DNA from: Nectonema munidae
Lineage: Eukaryota > Nematomorpha > Nectonematoida > Nectonematidae
NCBI GenBank assembly: GCA_030549495.1
Contig: JAUIRK010000388.1
Coordinates: 186,001 to 250,000, forward strand
DNA: 64,000 nt
Direction: 5' to 3'
The position numbers and the translations under genes were made by a program. Under the pieces are notes generated by a model. It ran no database searches, was not told the origin of the DNA, and saw only the letters and a list, made by a program, of their open reading frames with translations. Of this stretch, positions 51,401 to 58,946 are shown piece after piece (the stretch's first letter is position 1; each line of letters starts with the position of its first letter).

Positions 51401-54400
51401 TTGAAGCTCTGAAAACTTTCCTTCCCTCTACAATTAAGCCTTATGCGTTGTTTGAACACCTGATAGAAAATAATAGATTTACAGCATTTCCTAATGTTTT
51501 CATTGTGTTAAGGATTTATTTAACAATGCCAATATCAGTCGCCTCAGGGGAAAGAGGTTTTTCAAAGCTGAAGCTAATTAAAACATACTTGAGATCTACG
51601 ATCTCACAAGAAAGACTTAACAATTTGGCAATGCTCTCTATAGAACATGAGATTGCTAAAGCATTAGACTTTGAAAATATTTTAAAATATTTTGCAAATA
51701 GAAAAGCTCGAAAAGTATTATTCTAAAAGAGTATATTGTCTTTCTTTTTATCAAAAGTAAAACAATAAATCTATTCATTTTGCTTTTAAAATTTTATTAC
51801 ACCATTCATTTAATGGTTATATATTTATCTTTTGTAGGATTATATGTATGTATGATGTTGTATATATATATATGCGTTATAAAATTTGTTATATAGAGGA
51901 GGGGGCCCCACTATCAAGTTTCTAATCGGGCCCCGCAACACTTGGCACCGGCCCTGCCGATACCCATACCGAAAAAACTTACAAAACCGGGAAATCCTGG
52001 TTCCAAACGGTTCCTTAGGAGATATATAGAAAGCAAAATGATGCAATGAAATTGACGTTTTTGATTTATTATAAACAGATGTACACTTTTTCTTTCTATA
52101 TCATTATCATTAAAATGGTTCTAGGAGAAAAGTGTCAAAAGTGTGCAGCAGAGAAAAAAAAGATAAATAAACTTTTTGTCGTTTGCACACTTTTCTCCGT
52201 TTACCATTAAAATGAGATGACAATGAAAAAAAGATTTTATATGAATGGAGTGCAGTAAAGTTTTATGCAAAGAATTGCATAGTGAAATAAATCAATTACA
52301 ACTAAGTTATTCTCGGAACCGGGAATACTTTTCGGTTCCGAGACGGTTCCCAAATTTTTAGAACCGGGAACGTCCCGGCATTTCACACACGGAAGCAAAC
52401 CCTAGTGAGATCACAAAAGATCCTTTGTAATATTATCATTCAATTAAATTTTTATTTTTCTCGATTGAGAGAGAGTTTTCAAAACTCACAAAGTGCCACC
52501 GCATTCTAAACAGCAACGAAACATATCAACGCGTATTCCCCATGCAAAAAGAGAGGGAGCAATATTACTTTATTTTTATATAGGTTGGTTATATATCAAA
52601 AAATCTCAATGGTTGCTTCTTTTCAATACAATTCTCATTCTTTTCATTCAAATTTTACAAAAACGAAAAAATTTCCCGAAAAAGAAATTCACATCAGGTG
52701 AAATTTAAACAGCACGAATTATAAAGTTTATACTTTTAAATATTACCAGTGAACGATGAAAGCTATGTGAACGATGAAAGCTATGTGAACGTTTGCAAAA
52801 TGAAAAATCGAAAAACCTTACTGAAAAACCACTTTACGAAAGTAAATAATTTAAATGATTTCTTTTCTCTGAATTTCATATTCTTATTTTTAGAAACAAA
52901 AAAGTGGCATCAAATTTTTGTTTATGAGAAAAGTTCTTTTTTATATCTCCGCTCTTCTTTACTTGCTCACTTTGCCTTTTTCACTTTACAAAATTGAATT
53001 CAATTTAAACCCAAAAATAATACACCAGTCGTAAGCAAATTTCTTACAATTCAGTTATCTTAAACTTTGAAAAGACTTTCCTTCTCTTTACGAAAGTTCT
53101 AATAAAATCTTGCAATTAAAATGTAGGGATACAAGTTTACTTAAAATAGTTAAAATTATTTAGTTGTTGACTCTTGGATCAATTAGTTCAGAATAAAAGT
53201 GGAATCAGTTTCAGAGTAAGCAATATTTTAAGATGAAAGACAAGAAGTCGTAACTCTCAGAATACAAACATATATTTTTTTTAATTTATTTTACACAATA
53301 TTTTTTAAACACCCCATAGACCTATTTATTCAGCCACCATATAAGTTATTAGACAGAAGTTGAATACCTGAAATTAGAAGTAGGTTAAAAATAATTTGAA
53401 AATGGTTTTTATCCTTTTTTCTCTTGATCTAAAATAAATTTCTTCAAATTTTCACTCTAAAAATTTTAATATTTATAGGCAAGGATTGCGTTGTAATAAA
53501 AGAAAGAAAAAATTTCATTAAAATTATAAAATTGGATTCGGTGTAAAAATAATTTTGATGAATGTTCTCATGAATATATTAAAAAATCAAAATAAAAAAA
53601 ACTGTACACATTAGTATGTGCAAATCTACTATTTTTATTTACATTCTCAACTCAGTAACACTGTTTTTGAAACTAAAGTGCCCTCAAAATATACTATTTG
53701 TGCTTTGCTTGCGTCAGCAAGATCGTTGTTTTTCCCATGTTTGCGATTTATGTGTGATCTAATAATAAAGCCATGCTGAAAAAAAAAATTTTTGCAATTA
53801 AAATTGCAGTTTTAAAATTTTTTTTTTGCAGCATGGCTTTATTATTAGATCACACATAAGTCGAAACCATAAATGAAGTTGTCTTAGTTTTGACAAGAAA
53901 AATAAAAGTATCGTTAGTTTTGGGTTTAACCTTTTCTTCCTCCATGTAAAAATGATAGAAAACAAAATTTTACTTTTGATTGGATAAAAATTCAACCATT
54001 CAAACCCATTTTAAATGTAATTGCAAGGAATAATAGCAAAGACGTGATTCATTTATTCAAAAACTATTAACTTTTCACAGGCAAGAAGTTATTACAAGCT
54101 TACAAAGTACGTCAAATCTTATAAATTTCTTAAACACAAGCGTATTTGGCTGTGAAAAATTGCTACAAGAAGGTGCCAATGAATACGTGGAAAAAAAAGT
54201 TTTTACGCATTTCAACAACTTCTCCCTTTTAACACAAAACGTATCCAGGAAGATAAATGAAAAACTAATTTCAGATTCCATGCAAAAAACTCTATTTTCC
54301 TTCAAGTTACCTTTCAACATTATGCTGCTATTTTTGATAAGCCTCCTACTTGTGAGGAATAAGGAAAAAGACACAAAATTCATTGTACATCTTATTTACC

Positions 54401-54567
54401 TCAATATCTGCATTTCAAAATTCATACAAAATATGATCATTCACCTCATGCAAAATTCTTCTTTTGTATTTAATTTAAGGCCTCTTTTTCGTAATGGAGA
54501 TTCTCTTGTGAATTTTACTGATCAATACACCGTTATATTGATTTTTTACTGGCTAAGTTACTTTTGA
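27487..54567 (+). CDS. Putative multi-pass membrane protein gene, at least 7 exons
   Basis: Exons that fit in order and phase: 27487-27579 (start ATG, phase 0 out), 28256-28421, 32926-33204, 37123-37206, then a gap in phase, 44616-44745, 47795-47909, 54081-54567 (stop). Each has AG before and GT after; joins 2-3, 3-4, 5-6 and 6-7 keep the frame, for example G|AA, G|TT, G|AC and AG|G. One small exon between 37206 and 44616 seems to be missing. The joined protein is about 450 residues with hydrophobic segments VALLFLLFDAII, LSTSTLALFIAILASLAF, FVVWSTILLITSLTFVFNV, AIFIGSIFKSIFQALIYV, SSMISIICLFVPYVV, LLTTSLYICIYFW, FNIMLLFLISLLLV and QYTVILIFYWLSYF. Size, about 7-8 helices and the tyrosine-rich tail would suit a divergent arthropod gustatory-receptor-like chemoreceptor, but no signature proves it. 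Introns reach about 7 kb and hold most of the transposons listed. The start at 27487 is uncertain, because exon 2 could instead receive exon B of 22650-22865. Confidence 0.45.
28422..29229. other. Intron sequence, nothing recognised
   Basis: AT-rich sequence between exons 2 and 3 of the putative membrane gene. No repeat ends or coding were identified. Confidence 0.45.
29230..29660 (+). pseudogene. Tigger-type transposase fragment
   Basis: The readings LPKKTLVNKSGSHSG and NEKLMTSQLFTDWLAKIIKD are followed by the last catalytic segment SFIHTLGQGVIRSFKIRYRK, where a Tigger transposase would read SHIQPLDQGVIRSFK; the third catalytic Asp is Gly here. The piece is open from 29377 to 29673 but lacks the rest of the protein, and no inverted-repeat ends were found. 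It is an old relic in intron 2. Confidence 0.75.
29669..30048. mobile_element. 380-bp element with long inverted repeats
   Basis: The left arm starts ATTAGAGTGTTCTAAAAATG; the right arm in complement starts ATTAGATTGTCCCAAAAATG. The arms continue through GAAGAAAA, TTTTTTGACACT and GCCAATAATATAT, about 65 bases at roughly 85 % identity. Bases 29661-29868 are identical to 9786-9993. No clear target duplication was found. Confidence 0.75.
30567..31556 (-). mobile_element. hAT transposon, 974 bp, shortened
   Basis: The ends CAGGGCTGGATTACTGTC (from 30575) and, in complement, CAGGGCCGGATTAGCCAT (ending 31548) are flanked by GATAGAAG and GGTAGAAG (7 of 8 identical). On the minus strand, worn pieces of the transposase end can be read between 31450 and 31070 (SFSDFVTHLKLYRDPSTLLK, then a CERSFSKL-like dimerisation region and RRNALSVMSIEND), with several frame breaks. 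It is a C-terminal relic of the ZMYM1-like hAT group. Confidence 0.82.
31960..32070 (+). repeat. tRNA-derived SINE, diverged copy
   Basis: The segment CTTCGAATCCAGCATTAAGCC (B-box-like) followed by TTCTTTGCTCATAGTTCGACAC matches the SINE at 46828 and 19921 in order, with many changes. The A-box end is eroded. Confidence 0.6.
32805..32874. mobile_element. Right end of a hAT-type element
   Basis: The complement of the end reads CAGTGGTTCCCAACAGCATA, followed by GCGGTGCCG, wording typical of Charlie-like hAT ends. The opposite end was not found, so only a fragment can be claimed. It ends about 50 bp upstream of the exon at 32926. Confidence 0.6.
33205..33834. other. Intron sequence, nothing recognised
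   Basis: AT-rich, without exon-like or repeat-end signals. Confidence 0.45.
33835..34165 (-). mobile_element. 5' leader fragment of the RTE-like LINE
   Basis: Read on the minus strand it matches 11225-11500: AAATTTCTAGATCTGCCTT, then GGGTAGAACAAGCTCGTAGC, GCAGTTGTTCTAGGA, ATACAAAATGG and GGACATACGG. Only the leader is present, so this copy is truncated at its 3' side or has been broken up. Confidence 0.78.
34166..34597. other. Intron sequence, nothing recognised
   Basis: AT-rich, no feature identified. Confidence 0.45.
34598..35560 (-). pseudogene. ZBED/FAM200-type hAT transposase relic
   Basis: Read from 35560 down, pieces of a hAT transposase appear in order: NCTDGSSS near 35540 (the CTDG catalytic region), FVQHLLFDNYLIHGCVLVMK, a worn TEVRWLSRG-like region near 35290, and the dimerisation end FSAMISLKTKFCNRFSIEAD, then MTGCLTSFNHRIDFIISAK. 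The order matches the better preserved copy at 41710-43340 on the other strand. Many stops and frame changes make it old. Confidence 0.75.
35749..36063 (+). repeat. About 310-bp dispersed repeat, copy 2
   Basis: Same-orientation partner of 22976-23287, with small indels (for example CATATAGAAGAAAAAATT there and CATAGAAGGAAAAATTTT here). Both copies lie in the membrane-gene region. Confidence 0.88.
36064..37122. other. Intron sequence with one transposon end
   Basis: The complement of 36602-36621 reads CAGTGGCGTAGCAAGAGAGG, a typical DNA-transposon end, followed by GCGGTTCTCACC. No partner end was found. The rest is AT-rich with nothing recognised. Confidence 0.5.
37207..38004. other. Intron sequence with a short tandem duplication
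   Basis: GCATCACTTCTGCAAAT is duplicated at 37790 and 37817 (period 27). Nothing else was recognised. Confidence 0.5.
38005..39195. repeat. Inverted minisatellite pair (foldback)
   Basis: At 38020-38090 the unit AAATTCAAAATTATCTTTTTT is repeated about three times. At 39062-39195 its complement (GAATTTAAAAAGGACAATTT) is repeated about five times with variation. The two blocks are in opposite orientation about 1 kb apart and could pair. Between them lie a 34-bp tandem pair (TACCCTCAAAGATCATTG at 38227 and 38261) and AT-rich sequence. Confidence 0.6.
39196..40369. other. Intron sequence with an exon-like segment
   Basis: At 39419 an acceptor (TTTTATTTCTAG) is followed by an open phase-1 frame reading DSVLHKQPSIPHSLLSHNIL, then EERCSKISHQI. 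Its possible donor (T|GTATGC) gives phase 1, which does not fit the next exon at 44616, so it was not included in the gene. The rest is AT-rich. Confidence 0.3.
40370..41192 (-). pseudogene. piggyBac-type transposase relic
   Basis: Read from 41192 downward. LEWIGSKGFIKDKKKYGQKL, then FIVEDDDHYIYDIFL, corresponds to the KPxKWGxKLF...VxDSxxGYxxNF region of piggyBac transposases. NLTADSYF matches the second catalytic Asp region (DRFFTS in piggyBac). EIPEQVKYYNSPMGHVDR matches the YNxxMGGVDxxDQ block carrying the third Asp; here the second Gly is His and the last DQ is VV. KKPWKTTETAKRKACYSK near 40400 resembles the Cys-rich tail. At least three stops or frame changes. TTAA target sites could not be placed. 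Confidence 0.72.
41412..41543. repeat. Hairpin-forming inverted repeat
   Basis: The arms 41412-41454 and 41500-41543 are inverted copies (TAGAAAATAATTTTAGTA in both, near 85-90 % identity) around a 45-base loop. It may be a small foldback element. It lies just upstream of the hAT relic. Confidence 0.65.
41600..43639 (+). mobile_element. hAT element of ZBED type, right end intact
   Basis: The right end reads in complement CAGGGGTTCTCAACC (ending at 43631), the classical CAGNGGTTCTCAA hAT end, followed by CTTTAGAG as a possible target copy. The matching left end was not found before the transposase, so the left boundary given is arbitrary and the element is probably truncated. Confidence 0.75.
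41710..43340 (+). pseudogene. ZBED5/SCAND3-like hAT transposase relic
   Basis: It starts MSKKRTYLDSYVQYGFDFVV, the usual N-terminus of this group. The BED zinc-finger region is split by a frame change; its second half reads SLKPSILKQHLETSHF. The catalytic part follows: KISLQLDETCDIANFSQLLV (first Asp in LDET) to 42325, then HCFLHRDAFAAKTFPENL, HTEVRWLSRGLILNRVFELR to 42687, LPNLDEIISENSG near 42890, and the dimerisation end YLCESGFSSLVAIKTKARNR, LKVDDGMRITV (43210-43320). At least four stops or frame changes and an apparently missing segment around 42325-42380 mean it cannot work. Best preserved of the ZBED-type relics here. Confidence 0.88.
43774..44290. repeat. Tandem repeat, about 220-bp unit, 2.3 copies
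   Basis: The anchor GATTCGACAT-ATTGTGTTCTAGGA occurs at 43816, 44040 and 44255 (steps 224 and 215). Each unit continues with ATAGAAAACACGACTAATT, CCGT-TATTTTT, GGTCTAAT-CAACAAAA and TTTTTGAAAA-AAA-GCT. Units differ by about 15-20 %. Confidence 0.85.
44746..46340. other. Intron sequence, one unassigned open frame
   Basis: At 45884-46072 the plus strand reads MLCGLEACFVDFLAQSVKLD, GYANPEEREVFHNFKG before AT-rich tail. It looks like former coding sequence, but the family is unknown and it has no convincing splice sites. The rest is AT-rich. Confidence 0.35.
46349..46427. repeat. Short tandem duplication, 42-bp period
   Basis: The 37-base unit CAAATATACAATTAAAGTAA... ending ATATTTGATTAA occurs at 46349 and again identically at 46391. 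Confidence 0.95.
46828..46969 (+). repeat. tRNA-derived SINE, best-preserved copy
   Basis: A box region GGTTGGTTAGGTACTGG, B box GGGTTCGATCCCGC, then the SINE body with TAGTTCGATACAAGCGGC and GTGTGCCTTCTCGATGAAAA. The other copies are at 19921, 31960 (worn) and 57283 (minus). The tRNA-like head implies RNA polymerase III transcription for the source copy; no poly-A tail is visible here. Confidence 0.88.
46970..47794. other. Intron sequence, nothing assigned
   Basis: Both strands are open around 47318-47650 (for example MVRPLIIISESPSTHNKKTK on plus). The region is somewhat GC-richer with a poly-lysine flavour, but no family, splice structure or repeat ends were recognised. Confidence 0.4.
47910..49030. 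other. Intron sequence, nothing assigned
   Basis: It contains a short palindrome GTGAACTAG...TAGTTCAC near 48488-48520. No repeat family or exon was recognised. Confidence 0.45.
49078..51956 (+). mobile_element. Inner hAT transposon inserted in a hAT-type element
   Basis: A 2.88-kb element with a perfect 8-bp duplication CCGATACC (49070-49077 and 51957-51964). The ends are CAGGACCGGTTTTTAGCC and, in complement, CAGGGCCGGTGCCAAGTG, with GGCCCCGC blocks just inside each end. It carries a damaged ZMYM1-like transposase on the plus strand. The duplicated target lies within the outer element, giving the order of insertion. Confidence 0.93.
50160..51726 (+). pseudogene. ZMYM1-like hAT transposase, internally deleted
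   Basis: The N-terminal piece 50160-50387 (SRNRDKGRKYLCGNKKRALA ... ALKKFLVTPS, then INYLQNED) is a basic leader. The TTF zinc-binding region and first catalytic part are missing, and the next piece (50393-50971) resumes at LEVQDIRGQGYNNGSNMKGH, the second catalytic Asp region, then FFVPCACHNFNLFLGDVAK and TRWECRIDSVKAIR. A frame change near 50950 leads into 50938-51726, which ends in the dimerisation region PISVASGERGFSKLKLIKTY, LRSTISQERLNNLAMLSIE and a stop at 51724-51726. The usual length of the family is about 700-800 residues; here about 530 codons remain. Confidence 0.88.
52413..53747. other. Intron sequence with an 18-bp tandem repeat
   Basis: GTGAACGATGAAAGCTAT is repeated at 52749 and 52767 and starts a third time at 52785. 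It happens to be in frame with an 82-codon open stretch (VNDESYVNDESYVN...), which has no recognisable domain. Nothing else was identified. Confidence 0.5.
53748..53859. repeat. Near-perfect hairpin with 31-bp arms
   Basis: The left arm 53748-53778 (TTATGTGTGATCTAATAATA... to CTG) and the right arm 53829-53859 are exact inverted copies. The 50-base loop adds A-run/T-run and TGCAATT/AATTGCA pairing, so the stem can extend to about 50 pairs. It could be a small foldback element or a transcribed hairpin; it lies about 220 bp before the last membrane-gene exon, on the sense strand of that intron. Confidence 0.9.
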
Positions 54568-55286
54568 ATAAATGATTTGGAGGTAGATCATAAAGCTTTA
54601 TAGAGATTGTACACGAAATTTAGTTTAATTAATTATTATATACTATGATCTTCGATCACAAGCAGTGAGTAAGTATAATTTTAACACGCTTCACATGACA
54701 AAAGTATTAAAAATTGTAATCAAATACATAATGTATAGAAATAAATGTGCATTCAAGTTCGGTGATCAATGTTTTGTTAACAAAGAAAAATAAGCTAGCC
54801 AAATGAATGATATAATAATGTAAAGTTGAATATACACATAGAGCGAAGATTTAAAGGAAAAATGATTTAGATGAAGAGTCAAAAAGATAAAATTATTTTG
54901 TAAGATTAGGCTGTTTTATTTTTCTTACAATTAGTTAAAGGTCTTTTAATTAGGAAATATTATCTGAATAATACATATTGTTTTGACGCAGTCATAAAAA
55001 TATTGAAAAAATAGAGCTGTAGTCAAAATTATTTCCACAGAAGCTTATGTATTCATTTAAGATATTAAAATTTTTTCTCAAGTTGGATATAAAATAATGT
55101 ACAATTTGTTAAATCGAAAACTTTCATCAGTTTTAAAACTACAAATAGTATCACAGCAAAAAATTTATTGAGAAGAAAAAATCATGATAAACAGAAATAA
55201 AAACGTTTAGAAATTCTTCGAAAGATTTGAAAGTAAAAGCAGCATAATGCAAAAAACACGCTCAAAATTCGCTGCAATAATCCATT
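54568..55286. other. Spacer between two convergent genes
   Basis: AT-rich. Several AATAAA motifs on the plus strand (for example AATAAATG just after the membrane-gene stop near 54566, and near 54740) could serve 3' end formation of the membrane gene. Nothing else was seen. Confidence 0.5.
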
Positions 55287-57489
55287 TCATTTTTTCTCGA
55301 GATCCATTTCCTTTTTAATCAATACTTTAATTCCGTCAAACATTTGTTTTACAGCTTCATGCTCAGTTAATCCAAGTCGTCTTTTATTCGAAATGTCAAC
55401 CACACCACCCTTTGTTTCTGTATGCTCACCAAATGTTCCTAATGTTAAAATAAAATATATTTATTAGAATCAACTTGTAAGATTTTATTGGATCATTCTA
55501 AAATTATAAGTGTCGTGAATGATTTAATGTAATAATAATAGTATATTTTTAGTTTTGACATTATTTTGTAAAAAATTTTTTAATAAAAATAAAATAAAAT
55601 TAAAATTCACAATTACAACAAAAATGCTTACTCATAAAACAGAAGCCCTCAAAACCTTAGCACAAACTTTTCAAACTTCGAAAGACTCAAAATTCGTTTC
55701 TGTCAAAATTTTTAATCTATCGCATAAACTTGAACGCTAGATTTTGTTGTATATTGTAATCATTCATAATAAAAAAGGCCGAATCGATATGAAATTCAAA
55801 ATGACAATAGGTTATTCCATTTGATTGGGAAAGAAGATATTTTATAGTGTAGCAGAACTTACGACATTTTTAGATGTGAAATCAACATGAAGTGTAACTT
55901 TTCGAAATATACAGAGAGATGTAAGCGAGTTTTAAATGAAACACAGATATGATGAGTTTATATTATCATTAGAGTTTTAAAGATTAAAACCTAAGCACAC
56001 CATGTAAAGGTCAGGAAATCATAATCTAAAATCTATATGTATAAAATGCATTACATTTACAATACGAAGTCGTATTTAAGAATACCATACTAAATTTACA
56101 ACCATTAGTCATGAAATATATGAACGAAATAGTAAAAACGATCCATAAGAAAATATAAACGTTGTTTTATTTTAGTAAAAAGCGATTTCAGCTTAATAAT
56201 ACTCTAACTAGTGTTCTTCTAAGTGGAAGTTTTTCCACCAGTAGCAATATGTTCGACTAAACAAAGTTCACTGTGTATATGTTTGCATATATATTATATT
56301 AATTAAAAAAGACACACCTCTAACTTGAAGATGCATATCGGAACACATCTTTTTGAAGTTTGGATCTTGAGAAATAAGTGGCAATTTAATATGCACACTA
56401 GCCCGGATGGTTGTTCCAAGGTTAGTTGGACAGAATGTCAAAAAGCCATACTTATCATGATGATAAAATGGCAGTGACTCTTCAATTTTGTTGGCTGCCT
56501 AAACAAAATAATATTCGGGCTTATAGAAAAAAAACATAAATGTAAAATTTTATTCAAAATAAAATCCCCATTTTTTTAATATTCTTTCTCTGATAACTCG
56601 GTGTTTATATTTATCATTACAAATAAAACACGTGTATAAATTACAGTAGACCCTCGTTAAGTCGGATTACATGGGGGAGAAGGGTGTCCGACTATGCCGA
56701 TTGTCCGACATAACATATGGTCTACTATATATATGTATATGGGAGAAACAGTATTTCAAATTGGACGCATTTATAGCCACAATAAGCTTTGGAACAAGGT
56801 CAAAATTTAGAATGATCGCGAACTACCTATGGAGTAAAATAATAAAATGGCTGCTTGTAAGCCAAAGCGAAATTAAAAAAGTCAATGAAAAAGACGCCTT
56901 GTCAGCCTATGAGGGCAAACATTTGTATTCTCGCTCACGGTCCGACTTATCCGATATCCGAGTTGGCAGGGTCCGCGTTAACGAGCGTCTACTGTATATT
57001 GTTGTACTAATTTTTAAACAATTTTACTCTAAAAAGTGGCATGTTAAAAAGAGTCCCATTCATATATTTTTAAATAAAGATACGATATAATCTTGACTTA
57101 TTTAATAAATTATGTTATGTTCCATTTACATTAAAGTCAACTCTATAAAAAACTCATCCATGGTTTCTTTTTTACACCCCCTCCTTCTTTATTCTACCGT
57201 CTAACAATATTTTTCCTAACCAAAAACTTTCTTATAAACTTTTTTTGTAATATAAATAAGAAATCTTAAATTTAAAAGATAAAGGTACCGTGGGGTGTTA
57301 ATCGATAAGGCACAATTGCGCCGCTTATAACAAACTATGAGAAAAGTAGGCTTGATGCGGGATCGAACCGAAGACCTTGAGTTATTGTAACCCAGTATCT
57401 AACCAACCTTACTCACGCCAAGTTTAAAAAATGATAAATAATATAATAGTAAAAAATATAATTTAAATCTAAAAAAAAAAAAAATTATT

Positions 57490-57520
<31 letters not shown>

Positions 57521-58946
57521 AAAAACCCCCCCCCCAAGAAAAGTACTAATTGTTTATTTTCATTTCCTCCTTCATTATCATAGCATGATGTCTTAATGAT
57601 GACAAAATGTCATCTTTGAGTTCTTTTTAGGAACATTTATATATATATTATATATAAATAATAATTATTTTAATAGAAAATTTTATAGTCAAAATCATTT
57701 AAAAAACACTTGGTGGGCCTCAAAAATATTAAACGAGAATATCTCAATGAAATGTGGCAATGTTCATTTCTCATACTTCCACTTTCTAATGCAGTTTAGC
57801 ATAAAATTTCCTTGAAATCGCTCTTTAAATAACTTGGCTAAAACATAATAAAATGATTTAATGAAGTATACTGTGACAAGTCTTTTATAAATCTGACCAA
57901 GATTTCCCCCTTTTTGCATGGAAATAATCCTCATGTGGTCTTCTTCGTTGAGCCAAACTAAAAACGTTTTGTTTTTATTATAAAAGATTCCTCTTCCGCA
58001 AGGCCAGTTTCTATATCCTCCAGCACTCATTAAGAATCTAGAAATGGAAAAAAAGTTGATGTCTGTCTATGATAAAAAAAAAGAGATCCTTTTACCTATC
58101 CTCTTTTTGAAACAAAAAGTGGTCATCTCTTAACTGAGCTTCAACGTCCGGTTTCATACCTAAACATTAAATTATTATTAATTTATATTTAAAATGTAAA
58201 AATGATTAATTGATTGATAATAATAATTAGTCTTAATTTTTTTATTGTTTATTATATAACCGTTTTTTAAAGAACAAAAATTCCTTCCTTATAAAAAACA
58301 TAGAATTAAAAATAAAGATAAGAATTTGCATAAAAAATTCTTGTTCTAATATTTGTCAAAATCTAACTTGTGCTAAAAACAATTTAAATTTAAGCATTTT
58401 TTCTCATGCAATTTGAAGTAGTCACCTAAATACTAGATAAGTTTTAAATTATTATTAGGAAATAGCACAAGTAGTGATGAAAAAACAATCTCCTATCATA
58501 TATAAAAAAATAGGCAAATTATATTCATTAAAATTTTTACCCTGCAAAGGATAGTAAGTTCCAGCAAGATCGCCAGGCAAACCTGAAAGAGCCTTATGTA
58601 CTTTTGATTCAAGATCCAAAACTTGCTAAATTATAAATAAATCGAAAAGATACTCATATAGATTCTAAATCAAGTATTCAACTTACTTCTTTGCTAATGA
58701 TAGGAGCAAAAGGATATCCCTTAATACTTCTACCAATTCTGACTCTAGTTGAGATAATATACTTTCCACTAGGATCCAGATCAGGAAATTCTTTTTCCAA
58801 GCCCTCAACATTGCCAAAGTCTTTAGCAGGTTGACTGGTAGATCCATGGTATGCTTTGATAACCGGTTCAAATAACTTAGTGAACACATCATAACTTTCT
58901 GCATCTGGAGCATAAAGACCAACCGAGGAATCGGGGTTCTCAATAA
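55287..58946 (-). CDS. Arginine kinase, six exons (5' end missing)
   Basis: Transfers phosphate between ATP and arginine, an energy buffer in invertebrate cytoplasm. Exons on the minus strand: 58946-58687, 58625-58541, 58159-58096, 58037-57872, 56498-56318, 55438-55287 (stop TGA at 55289-55287). All splice phases agree (GT-AG introns of 61, 381, 58, 1373 and 879 bp), giving 300 residues from about residue 58 of the usual 356. Visible landmarks: [20 protein letters not shown], the nucleotide-binding STRVRIGRS (two Arg), [14 protein letters not shown], the substrate Glu and Arg in [12 protein letters not shown], the reactive Cys in [20 protein letters not shown], and [10 protein letters not shown] (Arg and Glu). 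The N-terminal exon was not found up to the window end, so the first intron exceeds 5 kb or the gene lacks it. The stretch [16 protein letters not shown] differs from the usual LQAANACRYWPTGRGIY, suggesting a diverged paralogue. Confidence 0.93.
56644..56994. mobile_element. pogo/Tc1-type short element in a kinase intron
   Basis: A 351-bp element in the 1.37-kb intron. The ends CAGTAGACCCTCGTTAA and, in complement, CAGTAGACGCTCGTTAA, with TA outside both (56642-56643 and 56995-56996). Subterminal TCCGACTTA/TCCGACTAT motifs are found at both sides. The open frame crossing it (56671-57090) is fortuitous. Confidence 0.9.
57283..57420 (-). repeat. tRNA-derived SINE, minus-strand copy in kinase intron
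   Basis: In complement: GTAAGGTTGGTTAGATACTGG (A-box side), GGTTCGATCCCGC (B box), then CATAGTTTGTTATAAGCGGC and TGTGCCTTATCGATTAACAC. Same family as 46828 and 19921. A mixed A-run and C-run at 57471-57536 lies just beyond the tRNA-head side. Confidence 0.85.
57471..57536. repeat. Low-complexity A-run then C-run
   Basis: About 50 bases of nearly pure A with a single TTATT break, then CCCAAAAAACCCCCCCCC. Such runs are prone to copying and assembly errors. Confidence 0.9.

Larger units (their letters stand above)
49031..52412. mobile_element. Outer hAT-type short element, split by another hAT
   Basis: The outer ends TAGGGTTTGC (from 49039) and its exact complement GCAAACCCTA (ending 52404) are flanked by GTGAGATC on both sides (49031-49038 and 52405-52412), a perfect 8-bp duplication. 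Without the inserted element it measures about 479 bp. Inside are repeats of GGAACCG/GGTTCC and an inverted pair GGAGAAAAGTGT/ACACTTTTCTCC. No coding capacity. It was in place before the inner hAT arrived. Confidence 0.9.

Noticed and set aside
52749-52997. Coding repeat protein (VNDESY repeats)
   Set aside because: An 18-bp tandem repeat keeps any frame open; the rest of the frame is unstructured AT-rich sequence inside an intron.
56671-57090. 139-codon plus-strand gene
   Set aside because: The frame lies across a pogo-type short element and the kinase intron, and its start is in the inverted repeat; fortuitous.
58683-58943. Second minus-strand frame overlapping the kinase exon
   Set aside because: The alternative frame has no recognisable content, whereas the other frame gives an unmistakable arginine-kinase sequence.
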